Shown here: positions 8,080-20,995 of the stretch, piece after piece
Numbering within the stretch: the first letter of the stretch is position 1
How the letters are laid out: each line of letters opens with the position of its first letter
Assembly (NCBI GenBank): GCA_934045905.1
Contig: CAKOGZ010000083.1
Span: 1 to 64,000, forward strand
Source: Leuctra nigra
Lineage: Eukaryota > Arthropoda > Insecta > Plecoptera > Leuctridae
Reading direction: 5' to 3'
Length of the DNA: 64,000 bases
Position numbers and translations under genes: made by a program
The notes under the pieces: generated by a model
Databases searched by the model: none
What the model saw: only the letters and a program-made list of their open reading frames with translations
Told to the model about the DNA's origin: nothing

Positions 8080-9701
8080 CTGAAAATGATACACCATATA
8101 GATGATGGAGAGAGGCTTAAAAAGTGCAGAAACACTTTTTTCTGTCAGACGCTCTGATACGCCGCATTTCTTAGTTTATGTCCTTCAGAAGCAGAAGGGC
8201 ACAATCCTGATAGGTTTTCATCAATTTTTTGTCACTGTAGGTTAAAGCTTGTTAAGGGTCAGCTACGCTCGCTTCGCTCGCTTCGCTAACCTACCCTAAC
8301 CTAACTTTATTATAAAATTATCTGACCGGGCAACGTCGGGCGACTCCAGGAGGCAGAGGGGAGATTTTTTTTTACATGTTAATGTTAAGCCTATTATTTT
8401 CGAAAAGTGTTTTATTTCATTTCTCGGCATAACGTTGTGTAGGCTTCAAGAAAATTCGATAAAAATAGGGGGGTGCCACTTTAGAAGTAGCTCATATTAA
8501 TATTTTTTTATTTGTTTCCTACTTTGTGACGAATCTATTACTTTAAGAGAGTTGACAACGTTACCCTATATAGTAGATGGTGAGAGGCTTAAAAAGTGCA
8601 GAAACACTTTTTTATGTCAGACTCTCCGATTCGCCGGAATTAACTGTTCATGTTATTCAGAAGCTGATGGGTCGACCCCTGATAGATTTTCATCCATTTT
8701 TTTGTCAATGTATATTGACCAACAATGTAGGTTAGCCTACAAAGGTAACAATGTAACAATTAACAATGTTTCTTAGATTTTCCTCATTTCCTAGGTTTTC
8801 ATCCATTTTTTAGTCAATGGAGGTTAAAGCTTGTGATGAGTCAGCTACGCTCGCTTCGCTAACCTGTATTAACCTAACTTTATTATATAATAATCTGACA
8901 GGGCAGCGTCGGGCGACTCCAAGGGGGCAGAGTGGGGTTCTTTTTTATAATTTTATTTATAAGCCTATTTTTTTTCGAAAAGTGTTTTATTTCATTTCTC
9001 GGCATAACGTTGTGTAGGCTTCTAGAAAATTCGATAAAAATAGGGGGGTGCCACTTTAGAAGTTGCTCATATTGATATTTTTTTATTTGTTTCCTACTTT
9101 GTGACGAATCTATTACTCTAAGAGAGTTGACAACGTTACCCTATATAGTAGATGGTGAGAGGCTTAAAAAGTGCAGAAACACTTTTTTATGTCAGACTCT
9201 CCGATTCGCCGGAATTAACTGTTCATGTTATTCAGAAGCTGATGGGTCGACCCCCGATAGATTTTCATCCATTTTTTTGTCAATGTATATTGACCAACAA
9301 TGTAGGTTAGCCTACAAAGGTAACAATGTAACAATTAACAATGTTCCTTAGATTTTCCTCATTTCCTAGGTTTTCATCCATTTTTTAGTCAATGGAGGTT
9401 AAAGCTTGTGATGAGTCAGCTACGCTCGCTTCGCTAACCTGTATTAACCTAACTTTATTATATAATAATCTGACAGGGCAGCGTCGGGCGACTCCAAGGA
9501 GGCAGAGTGGGGTTCTTTTTTATAATTTTATTTATAAGCCTATTTTTTTGCGAAAAGTGTTTTATTACATTTCTCGGCATAACGTTGTGTAGGCATCAAG
9601 AAAATTCGATAAAAACAGGGGGGTGCCACTTAAGAAGTAGGTCATATTGAAAAAGTTTTGTTTGTTTCATACTTTGTGACGAATCTATTACTCTTAGAGA
9701 G
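8080..9701 (+). repeat. HOR unit 6: A-B-B, 1,622 bp
   Basis: A 8080, B 8552, terminal B 9127. Carries the CTCTGATACG mark (T at 8155) and the AAGGAGGCAG mark, and is a near copy of unit 4. Confidence 0.93.
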
Positions 9702-11323
9702 CTGAAAATGATACACCATATAGATGATGGAGAGAGGCTTAAAAAGTGCAGAAACACTTTTTTCTGTCAGACGCTCCGATACGCCGCATTTCTTAGTTTA
9801 TGTCCTTCAGAAGCAGAAGGGCACAATCCTGATAGGTTTTCATCAATTTTTTGTCACTGTAGGTTAAAGCTTGTTAAGGGTCAGCTACGCTCGCTTCGCT
9901 CGCTTCGCTAACCTACCCTAACCTAACTTTATTATAAAATTATCTGACCGGGCAACGTCGGGCGACTCCAGGAGGCAGAGGGGAGATTTTTTTTTACATG
10001 TTAATGTTAAGCCTATTATTTTCGAAAAGTGTTTTATTTCATTTCTCGGCATAACGTTGTGTAGGCTTCAAGAAAATTCGATAAAAATAGGGGGGTGCCA
10101 CTTTAGAAGTAGCTCATATTAATATTTTTTTATTTGTTTCCTACTTTGTGACGAATCTATTACTTTAAGAGAGTTGACAACGTTACCCTATATAGTAGAT
10201 GGTGAGAGGCTTAAAAAGTGCAGAAACACTTTTTTATGTCAGACTCTCCGATTCGCCGGAATTAACTGTTCATGTTATTCAGAAGCTGATGGGTCGACCC
10301 CTGATAGATTTTCATCCATTTTTTTGTCAATGTATATTGACCAACAATGTAGGTTAGCCTACAAAGGTAACAATGTAACAATTAACAATGTTTCTTAGAT
10401 TTTCCTCATTTCCTAGGTTTTCATCCATTTTTTAGTCAATGGAGGTTAAAGCTTGTGATGAGTCAGCTACGCTCGCTTCGCTAACCTGTATTAACCTAAC
10501 TTTATTATATAATAATCTGACAGGGCAGCGTCGGGCGACTCCAAGGGGGCAGAGTGGGGTTCTTTTTTATAATTTTATTTATAAGCCTATTTTTTTTCGA
10601 AAAGTGTTTTATTTCATTTCTCGGCATAACGTTGTGTAGGCTTCTAGAAAATTCGATAAAAATAGGGGGGTGCCACTTTAGAAGTTGCTCATATTGATAT
10701 TTTTTTATTTGTTTCCTACTTTGTGACGAATCTATTACTCTAAGAGAGTTGACAACGTTACCCTATATAGTAGATGGTGAGAGGCTTAAAAAGTGCAGAA
10801 ACACTTTTTTATGTCAGACTCTCCGATTCGCCGGAATTAACTGTTCATGTTATTCAGAAGCTGATGGGTCGACCCCCGATAGATTTTCATCCATTTTTTT
10901 GTCAATGTATATTGACCAACAATGTAGGTTAGCCTACAAAGGTAACAATGTAACAATTAACAATGTTCCTTAGATTTTCCTCATTTCCTAGGTTTTCATC
11001 CATTTTTTAGTCAATGGAGGTTAAAGCTTGTGATGAGTCAGCTACGCTCGCTTCGCTAACCTGTATTAACCTAACTTTATTATATAATAATCTGACAGGG
11101 CAGCGTCGGGCGACTCCAAGGAGGCAGAGTGGGGTTCTTTTTTATAATTTTATTTATAAGCCTATTTTTTTGCGAAAAGTGTTTTATTACATTTCTCGGC
11201 ATAACGTTGTGTAGGCATCAAGAAAATTCGATAAAAACAGGGGGGTGCCACTTAAGAAGTAGGTCATATTGAAAAAGTTTTGTTTGTTTCATACTTTGTG
11301 ACGAATCTATTACTCTTAGAGAG
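9702..11323 (+). repeat. HOR unit 7: A-B-B, 1,622 bp
   Basis: A 9702, B 10174, terminal B 10749. Terminal B has AAGGAGGCAG as in units 4 and 6, but A has the usual CTCCGATACG. The A tail still has TTAATATTTT. Confidence 0.93.
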
Positions 11324-12342
11324 CTGAAAATGATACACCATATAGATGATGGAGAGAGGCCTAAAAAGTGCAGAAACACTTTTTTCTGTCAGACGCTCCG
11401 ATACGCCGCATTTCTTAGTTTATGTCCTTCAGAAGCAGAAGGGCACAATCCTGATAGGTTTTCATCAATTTTTTGTCACTGTAGGTTAAAGCTTGTTAAG
11501 GGTCAGCTACCCTAACCTAACTTTATTATAAAATTATCTGACCGGGCAACGTCGGGCGACTCCAGGAGGCAGAGGGGAGATTTTTTTTTACATGTTAATG
11601 TTAAGCCTATTATTTTCGAAAAGTGTTTTATTTCATTTCTCGGCATAACGTTGTGTAGGCTTCAAGAAAATTCGATAAAAATAGGGGGGTGCCACTTTAG
11701 AAGTAGCTCAAATTTATATTTTTTTATTTGTTTCCTACTTTGTGACGAATCTATTACTCTAAGAGAGTTGACAACGTTACCCTATATAGTAGATGGTGCG
11801 AGGCTTAAAAAGTGCAGAAACACTTTTTTATGTCAGACTCTCCGATTCGCCGGAATTAACTGTTCATGTTATTCAGAAGCTGATGGGTCGACCCCCGATT
11901 GATTTTCATCCATTTTTTTGTCAATGTATATTGACCAACAATGTAGGTTAGCCTACAAAGGTAACAATGTAACAATTAACAATGTTCCTTAGATTTTCCT
12001 CATTTCCTAGGTTTTCATCCATTTTTTAGTCAATGGAGGTTAAAGCTTGTGATGAGTCAGCTACGCTCGCTTCGCTAACCTGTATTAACTTAACTTTATT
12101 ATATAATAATCTGACAGGGCAGCGTCGGGCGACTCCAAGGGGGCAGAGTGGGGTTCTTTTTTATAATTTTATTTATAAGCCTATTTTTTTGCGAAAAGTG
12201 TTTTATTACATTTCTCGGCATAACGTTGTGTATGCATCAAGAAAATTCGATAAACACAGGGGGGTGCCACTTTAGAAGTAGGTCATATTGATAAAGTTTT
12301 GTTTGTTTCCTACTTTGTGACGAATCTATTACTCTTAGAGAG
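11324..12342 (+). repeat. HOR unit 8: A-B, 1,019 bp, with 28-bp deletion
   Basis: A 11324 is only 444 bp: 28 bp holding the 9-bp tandem tract is deleted, with CTAC at the junction (11507-11510). The single B (11768) has GATGGTGCGAGG (C at 11799), shared with unit 10, a private GATTGATTTTC, and the TATGCAT/AAACACAGG tail. A also has GGCCTAAAAAG, shared with unit 15. Confidence 0.93.
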
Positions 12343-13964
12343 CTGAAAATGATACACCATATAGATGATGGAGAGAGGCTTAAAAAGTGCAGAAACACTT
12401 TTTTCTGTCAGACGCTCCGATACGCCGCATTTCTTAGTTTATGTCCTTCAGAAGCAGAAGGGCACAATCCTGATAGGTTTTTATCAATTTTTTGTCACTG
12501 TAGGTTAAAGCTTGTTAAGGGTCAGCTACGCTCGCTTCGCTCGCTTCGCTAACCTACCCTAACCTAACTTTATTATAAAATTATCTGACCGGGCAACGTC
12601 GGGCGACTCCAGGAGGCAGAGGGGAGATTTTTTTTTACATGTTAATGTTAAGCCTATTATTTTCGAAAAGTGTTTTATTTCATTTCTCGGCATAACGTTG
12701 TGTAGGCTTCAAGAAAATTCGATAAAAATAGGGGGGTGCCACTTTAGAAGTAGCTCATATTGATATTTTTTTATTTGTTTCCTACATTGTGACGAATCTA
12801 TTACTCTAAGAGAGTTGACAACGTTACCCTATATAGTAGATGGTGAGAGGCTTAAAAAGTGCAGAAACACTTTTTTATGTCAGACTCTCCGATTCGCCGG
12901 AATTAACTGTTCATGTTATTCAGAAGCTGATGGGTCGACCCCCGATAGATTTTCATCCATTTTTTTGTCAATGTATATTGACCAACAATGTAGGTTAGCC
13001 TACAAAGGTAACAATGTAACAATTAACAATGTTCCTTAGATTTCCCTCATTTCCTAGGTTTTCATCCATTTTTTAGTCAATGGAGGTTAAAGCTTGTGAT
13101 GAGTCAGCTACGCTCGCTTCGCTAACCTGTATTAACCTAACTTTATTATATAATAATCTGACAGGGCAGCGTCGGGCGACTCCAAGGGGGCAGAGTGGGG
13201 TTCTTTTTTATAATTTTATTTATAAGCCTATTTTTTTTCGAAAAGTGTTTTATTTCATTTCTCGGCATAACGTTGTGTAGGCTTCAAGAAAATTCGATAA
13301 AAATAGGGGGGTACCACTTTAGAAGTAGCTCATATTGATATTTTTTTATTTGTTTCCTACTTTGTGACGAATCTATTACTCTAAGAGAGTTGACAACGTT
13401 ACCCTATATAGTAGATGGTGAGAGGCTTAAAAAGTGCAGAAACACTTTTTTATGTCAGACTCTCCGATTCGCCGGAATTAACTGTTCATGTTATTCAGAA
13501 GCTGATGGGTCGACTCCCGATAGATTTTCATCCATTTTTTTGTCAATGTATATTGACCAACAATGTAGGTTAGCCTACAAAGGTAACAATGTAACAATTA
13601 ACAATGTTCCTTAGATTTTCCTCATTTCCTAGGTTTTCATCCATTTTTTAGTCAATGGAGGTTAAAGCTTGTGATGAGTCAGCTACGCTCGCTTCGCTAA
13701 CCTGTATTAACCTTACTTTATTATATAATAATCTGACAGGGCAGCGTCGGGCGACTCCAAGGGGGCAGAGTGGGGTTCTTTTTTATAATTTTATTTATAA
13801 GCCTATTTTTTTGCGAAAAGTGTTTTATTACATTTCTCGGCATAACGTTGTGTAGGCATCAAGAAAATTCGATAAAAACAGGGGGGTGCCACTTTAGAAG
13901 TAGGTCATATTGAAAAAGTTTTGTTTGTTTCCTACTTTGTGACGAATCTATTACTCTTAGAGAG
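12343..13964 (+). repeat. HOR unit 9: A-B-B, 1,622 bp
   Basis: A 12343, B 12815, terminal B 13390. Internal B has GGTACCAC (a KpnI-type site, near 13311) and AAGTAGCTC, features otherwise typical of units right of 26 kb. Private marks: TTTTTATCAAT in A, TTTCCCTC in internal B and GTCGACTCCC in terminal B. Confidence 0.93.
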
Positions 13965-14981
13965 CTGAAAATGATACACCATATAGATGATGGAGAGAGG
14001 CTTAAAAAGTGCAGAAACACTTTTTTCTGTCAGACGCTCGTATACGCCGCATTTCTTAGTTTATGTCCTTCAGAAGCAGAAGGGCACAATCCTGATAGGT
14101 TTTCATCAATTTTTTGTCACTGTAGGTTAAAGCTTGTTAAGGGTCAGCTACCCTAACCTAACTTTATTATAAAATTATCTGACCGGGCAACGTCGGGCGA
14201 CTCCAGGAGGCAGAGGGGAGATTTTTTTTACATGTTAATGTTAAGCCTATTATTTTCGAAAAGTGTTTTATTTCATTTCTCGGCATAACGTTGTGTAGGG
14301 TCAAGAAAATTCGATAAAAATAGGGGGGTGCCACTTTAGAAGTAGCTCAAATTGATATTTTTTTATTTGTTTCCTACTTTGTGACGAATCTATTACTCTA
14401 AGAGAGTTGACAACGTTACCCTATATAGTAGATGGTGCGAGGCTTAAAAAGTGCAGAAACATTTTTTTATGTCAGACTCTCCGATTCGCCGGAATTAACT
14501 GTTCATGTTATTCAGAAGCTGATGGGTCGACCCCCGATAGATTTTCATCCATTTTTTTGTCAATGTATATTGACCAACAATGTAGGTTAGCCTACAAAGG
14601 TAACAATGTAACAATTAACAATGTTCCTTAGATTTTCCTCATTTCCTAGGTTTTCATCCATTTTTTAGTCAATGGAGGTTAAAGCTTGTGATGAGTCAGC
14701 TACGCTCGCTTCGCTAACCTGTATTAACCTAACTTTATTATATAATAATCTGACAGGGCAGCGTCGGGCGACTCCAAGGGGGCAGAGTGGGGTTCTTTTT
14801 TATAATTTTATTTATAAGCCTATTTTTTTGCGAAAAGTGTTTTATTACATTTCTCGGCATAACGTTGTGTAGGCATCAAGAAAATTCGATAAACACAGGG
14901 GGGTGCCACTTTAGAAGTAGGTCATATTGATAAAGTTTTGTTTGTTTCCTACTTTGTGACGAATCTATTACTCTTAGAGAG
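13965..14981 (+). repeat. HOR unit 10: A-B, 1,017 bp, with 28-bp deletion
   Basis: A 13965 is 442 bp: the same 28-bp deletion as unit 8 (CTAC at 14148-14151), one T fewer in the T-tract, and GTAGGGTCAAG one base short. The single B (14407) has the GTGCGAGG mark and a broken hairpin arm (CATTTTTTT). Confidence 0.93.
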
Positions 14982-16601
14982 CTGAAAATGATACACCATA
15001 TAGATGATGGAGAGAGGCTTAAAAAGTGCAGAAACACTTTTTTCTGTCAGACGCTCCGATACGCCGCATTTCTTAGTTTATGTCCTTCAGAAGCAGAAGG
15101 GCACAATCCTGATAGGTTTTCATCAATTTTTTGTCACTGTAGGTTAAAGCTTGTTAAGGGTCAGCTACGCTCGCTTCGCTCGCTTCGCTAACCTACCCTA
15201 ACCTAACTTTATTATAAAATTATCTGACCGGGCAACGTCGGGCGACTCCAGGAGGCAGAGGGGAGATTTTTTTTTACATGTTAATGTTAAGCCTATTATT
15301 TTCGAAAAGTGTTTTATTTCATTTCTCGGCATAACGTTGTGTAGGGTCAAGAAAATTCGATAAAAATATGGGGGTGCCACTTTAGAAGTAGCTCATATTG
15401 ATATTTTTTTATTTGTTTCCTACATTGTGACGAATCTATTACTCTAAGAGAGTTGACAACGTTACCCTATATAGTAGATGGTGAGAGGCTTAAAAAGTGC
15501 AGAAACACTTTTTTATGTCAGACTCTCCGATTCGCCGGAATTAACTGTTCATGTTATTCAGAAGCTGATGGGTCGACCCCTGATAGATTTTCATCCATTT
15601 TTTTGTCAATGTATATTGACCAACAATGTAGGTTAGCCTACAAAGGTAACAATGTAACAATAACAATGTTTCTTAGATTTTCCTCATTTCCTAGGTTTTC
15701 ATCCATTTTTTAGTCAATGGAGGTTAAAGCTTGTGATGAGTCAGCTACGCTCGCTTCGCTAACCTGTATTAACCTAACTTTATTATATAATAATCTGACA
15801 GGGCAGCGTCGGGCGACTCCAAGGGGGCAGAGTGGGGTTCTTTTTTATAATTTTATTTATAAGCCTATTTTTTTTCGAAAAGTGTTTTATTTCATTTCTC
15901 GGCATAACGTTGTGTAGGCTTCTAGAAAATTCGATAAAAATAGGAGGGTGCCACTTTAGAAGTTGCTCATATTGATATTTTTTTATTTGTTTCCTACTTT
16001 GTGACGAATCTATTACTCTAAGAGAGTTGACAACGTTACCCTATATAGTAGATGGTGAGAGGCTTAAAAAGTGCAGAAACACTTTTTTATGTCAGACTCT
16101 CCGATTCGCCGGAATTAACTGTTCATGTTATTCAGAAGCTGATGGGTCGACCCCCGATAGATTTTCATCCATTTTTTTGTCAATGTATATTGACCAACAA
16201 TGTAGGTTAGCCTACAAAGGTAACAATGTAACAATTAACAATGTTCCTTAGATTTTCCTCATTTCCTAGGTTTTCATCCATTTTTTAGTCAATGGAGGTT
16301 AAAGCTTGTGATGAGTCAGCTACGCTCGCTTCGCTAACCTGTATTAACCTAACTTTATTATATAATAATCTGACAGGGCAGCGTCGGGCGACTCCAAGGG
16401 GGCAGAGTGGGGTTCTTTTTTATAATTTTATTTATAAGCCTATTTTTTTGCAAAAAGTGTTTTATTACATTTCTCGGCATAACGTTGTGTAGGCATCAAG
16501 AAAATTCGATAAAAACAGGGGGGTGCCACTTAAGAAGTAGGTCATATTGAAAAAGTTTTGTTTGTTTCATACTTTGTGACGAATCTATTACTCTTAGAGA
16601 G
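14982..16601 (+). repeat. HOR unit 11: A-B-B, 1,620 bp
   Basis: A 14982 (471 bp) has GTAGGGTCAAG as in unit 10. B 15453 is the 574-bp subclass otherwise confined to units 1-3; terminal B 16027 has TTGCAAAAAG as in unit 2. This reads as a mosaic of local and distant sequence. Confidence 0.93.
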
Positions 16602-18798
16602 CTGAAAATGATACACCATATAGATGATGGAGAGAGGCTTAAAAAGTGCAGAAACACTTTTTTCTGTCAGACGCTCCGATACGCCGCATTTCTTAGTTTA
16701 TGTCCTTCAGAAGCAGAAGGGCACAATCCTGATAGGTTTTCATCAATTTTTTGTCACTGTAGGTTAAAGCTTGTTAAGGGTCAGCTACGCTCGCTTCGCT
16801 CGCTTCGCTAACCTACCCTAACCTAACTTTATTATAAAATTATATGACCGGGCAACGTCGGGCGACTCCAGGAGGCAGAGGGGAGATTTTTTTTTACATG
16901 ATAATGTTAAGCCTATTATTTTCGAAAAGTGTTTTATTTCATTTCTCGGCATAACGTTGTGTAGGCTTCAAGAAAATTCGATAAAAATAGGGGGGTGCCA
17001 CTTTAGAAGTAGCTCATATTGATATTTTTTTATTTGTTTCCTACATTGTGACGAATCTATTACTCTAAGAGAGTTGACAACGTTACCCTATATAGTAGAT
17101 GGTGAGAGGCTTAAAAAGTGCAGAAACACTTTTTTATGTCAGACTCTCCGATTCGCCGGAATTAACTGTTCATGTTATTCAGAAGCTGATGGGTCGACCC
17201 CCGATAGATTTTCATCCATTTTTTTGTCAATGTATATTGACCAACAATGTAGGTTAGCCTACAAAGGTAACAATGTAACAATTAACAATGTTCCTTAGAT
17301 TTTCCTCATTTCCTAGGTTTTCATCCATTTTTTAGTCAATGGAGGTTAAAGCTTGTGATGAGTCAGCTACGCTCGCTTCGCTAACCTGTATTAACCTAAC
17401 TTTATTATATAATAATCTGACAGGGCAGCGTCGGGCGACTCCAAGGGGGCAGAGTGGGGTTCTTTTTTATAATTTTATTTATAAGCCTATTTTTTTTCGA
17501 AAAGTGTTTTATTTCATTTCTCGGCATAACGTTGTGTAGGCTTCTAGAAAATTCGATAAAAATAGGGGGGTGCCACTTTAGAAGTTGCTCATATTGATAT
17601 TTTTTTATTTGTTTCCTACTTTGTGACGAATCTATTACTCTAAGAGAGTTGACAACGTTACCCTATATAGTAGATGGTGAGAGGCTTAAAAAGTGCAGAA
17701 ACACTTTTTTATGTCAGACTCTCCGATTCCGCGGAATTAACTGTTCATGTTATTCAGAAGCTGATGGGTCGACCCCCGATAGATTTTCATCCATTTTTTT
17801 GTCAATGTATATTGACCAACAATGTAGGTTAGCCTACAAAGGTAACAATGTAACAATTAACAATGTTCCTTAGATTTTCCTCATTTCCTAGGTTTTCATC
17901 CATTTTTTAGTCAATGGAGGTTAAAGCTTGTGATGAGTCAGCTACGCTCGCTTCGCTAACCTGTATTAACCTAACTTTATTATATAATAATCTGACAGGG
18001 CAGCGTCGGGCGACTCCAAGGGGGCAGAGTGGGGTTCTTTTTTATAATTTTATTTATAAGCCTATTTTTTTTCGAAAAGTGTTTTATTTCATTTCTCGGC
18101 ATAACGTTGTGTAGGCTTCTAGAAAATTCGATAAAAATAGGGGGGTGCCACTTTAGAAGTTGCTCATATTGATATTTTTTTATTTGTTTCCTACTTTGTG
18201 ACGAATCTATTACTCTAAGAGAGTTGACAACGTTACCCTATATAGTAGATGGTGAGAGGCTTAAAAAGTGCAGAAACACTTTTTTATGTCAGACTCTCCG
18301 ATTCGCCGGAATTAACTGTTCATGTTATTCAGAAGCTGATGGGTCGACCCCCGATAGATTTTCATCCATTTTTTTGTCAATGTATATTGACCAACAATGT
18401 AGGTTAGCCTACAAAGGTAACAATGTAACAATTAACAATGTTCCTTAGATTTTCCTCATTTCCTAGGTTTTCATCCATTTTTTAGTCAATGGAGGTTAAA
18501 GCTTGTGATGAGTCAGCTACGCTCGCTTCGCTAACCTGTATTAACCTAACTTTATTATATAATAATCTGACAGGGCAGCGTCGGGCGACTCCAAGGAGGC
18601 AGAGTGGGGTTCTTTTTTATAATTTTATTTATAAGCCTATTTTTTTGCGAAAAGTGTTTTATTACATTTCTCGGCATAACGTTGTGTAGGCATCAAGAAA
18701 ATTCGATAAAAACAGGGGGGTGCCACTTAAGAAGTAGGTCATATTGAAAAAGTTTTGTTTGTTTCATACTTTGTGACGAATCTATTACTCTTAGAGAG
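16602..18798 (+). repeat. HOR unit 12: A-B-B-B, 2,197 bp
   Basis: A 16602 has TTATATGACC and ATGATAATG (unit 3 marks). B 17074, B 17649 and terminal B 18224. The middle B has ATTCCGCGGAAT, a 12-bp perfect palindrome made by transposed CG/CC relative to ATTCGCCGGAAT. Confidence 0.93.
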
Positions 18799-20995
18799 CT
18801 GAAAATGATACACCATATAGATGATGGAGAGAGGCTTAAAAAGTGCAGAAACACTTTTTTCTGTCAGACGCTCCGATACGCCGCATTTCTTAGTTTATGT
18901 CCTTCAGAAGCAGAAGGGCACAATCCTGATAGGTTTTCATCAATTTTTTGTCACTGTAGGTTAAAGCTTGTTAAGGGTCAGCTACGCTCGCTTCGCTCGC
19001 TTCGCTAACCTACCCTAACCTAACTTTATTATAAAATTATCTGACCGGGCAACGTCGGGCGACTCCAGGAGGCAGAGGGGAGATTTTTTTTTACATGTTA
19101 ATGTTAAGCCTATTATTTTCGAAAAGTGTTTTATTTCATTTCTCGGCATAACGTTGTGTAGGCTTCAAGAAAATTCGATAAAAATAGGGGGGTGCCACTT
19201 TAGAAGTAGCTCATATTGATATTTTTTTATTTGTTTCCTACATTGTGACGAATCTATTACTCTAAGAGAGTTGACAACGTTACCCTATATAGTAGATGGT
19301 GAGAGGCTTAAAAAGTGCAGAAACACTTTTTTATGTCAGACTCTCCGATTCGCCGGAATTAACTGTTCATGTTATTCAGAAGCTGATGGGTCGACCCCCG
19401 ATAGATTTTCATCCATTTTTTTGTCAATGTATATTGACCAACAATGTAGGTTAGCCTACAAAGGTAACAATGTAACAATTAACAATGTTCCTTAGATTTT
19501 CCTCATTTCCTAGGTTTTCATCCATTTTTTAGTCAATGGAGGTTAAAGCTTGTGATGAGTCAGCTACGCTCGCTTCGCTAACCTGTATTAACCTAACTTT
19601 ATTATATAATAATCTGACAGGGCAGCGTCGGGCGACTCCAAGGGGGCAGAGTGGGGTTCTTTTTTATAATTTTATTTATAAGCCTATTTTTTTTCGAAAA
19701 GTGTTTTATTTCATTTCTCGGCATAACGTTGTGTAGGCTTCTAGAAAATTCGATAAAAATAGGGGGGTGCCACTTTAGAAGTTGCTCATATTGATATTTT
19801 TTTATTTGTTTCCTACTTTGTGACGAATCTATTACTCTAAGAGAGTTGACAACGTTACCCTATATAGTAGATGGTGAGAGGCTTAAAAAGTGCAGAAACA
19901 CTTTTTTATGTCAGACTCTCCGATTCGTCGGAATTAACTGTTCATGTTATTCAGAAGCTGATGGGTCGACCCCCGATAGATTTTCATCCATTTTTTTGTC
20001 AATGTATATTGACCAACAATGTAGGTTAGCCTACAAAGGTAACAATGTAACAATTAACAATGTTCCTTAGATTTTCCTCATTTCCTAGGTTTTCATCCAT
20101 TTTTTAGTCAATGGAGGTTAAAGCTTGTGATGAGTCAGCTACGCTCGCTTCGCTAACCTGTATTAACCTAACTTTATTATATAATAATCTGACAGGGCAG
20201 CGTCGGGCGACTCCAAGGGGGCAGAGTGGGGTTCTTTTTTATAATTTTATTTATAAGCCTATTTTTTTTCGAAAAGTGTTTTATTTCATTTCTCGGCATA
20301 ACGTTGTGTAGGCTTCTAGAAAATTCGATAAAAATAGGGGGGTGCCACTTTAGAAGTTGCTCATATTGATATTTTTTTATTTGTTTCCTACTTTGTGACG
20401 AATCTATTACTCTAAGAGAGTTGACAACGTTACCCTATATAGTAGATGGTGAGAGGCTTAAAAAGTGCAGAAACACTTTTTTATGTCAGACTCTCCGATT
20501 CGCCGGAATTAACTGTTCATGTTATTCAGAAGCTGATGGGTCGACCCCCGATAGATTTTCATCCATTTTTTTGTCAATGTATATTGACCAACAATGTAGG
20601 TTAGCCTACAAAGGTAACAATGTAACAATTAACAATGTTCCTTAGATTTTCCTCATTTCCTAGGTTTTCATCCATTTTTTAGTCAATGGAGGTTAAAGCT
20701 TGTGATGAGTCAGCTACGCTCGCTTCGCTAACCTGTATTAACCTAACTTTATTATATAATAATCTGACAGGGCAGCGTCGGGCGACTCCAAGGAGGCAGA
20801 GTGGGGTTCTTTTTTATAATTTTATTTATAAGCCTATTTTTTTGCGAAAAGTGTTTTATTACATTTCTCGGCATAACGTTGTGTAGGCATCAAGAAAATT
20901 CGATAAAAACAGGGGGGTGCCACTTAAGAAGTAGGTCATATTGAAAAAGTTTTGTTTGTTTCATACTTTGTGACGAATCTATTACTCTTAGAGAG
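18799..20995 (+). repeat. HOR unit 13: A-B-B-B, 2,197 bp
   Basis: A 18799, B 19271, B 19846, terminal B 20421. The same architecture and terminal AAGGAGGCAG mark as unit 12. The middle B has ATTCGTCGG instead of unit 12's palindrome, so these changes came after the two units were copied. Confidence 0.93.

Noticed and set aside
15198..15380. A 60-codon open frame on the minus strand
   Set aside because: It exists only because unit 11 has a 1-bp loss (GTAGGGTCAAG) that joins two frames; it is not present in the other monomers and has no coding features.
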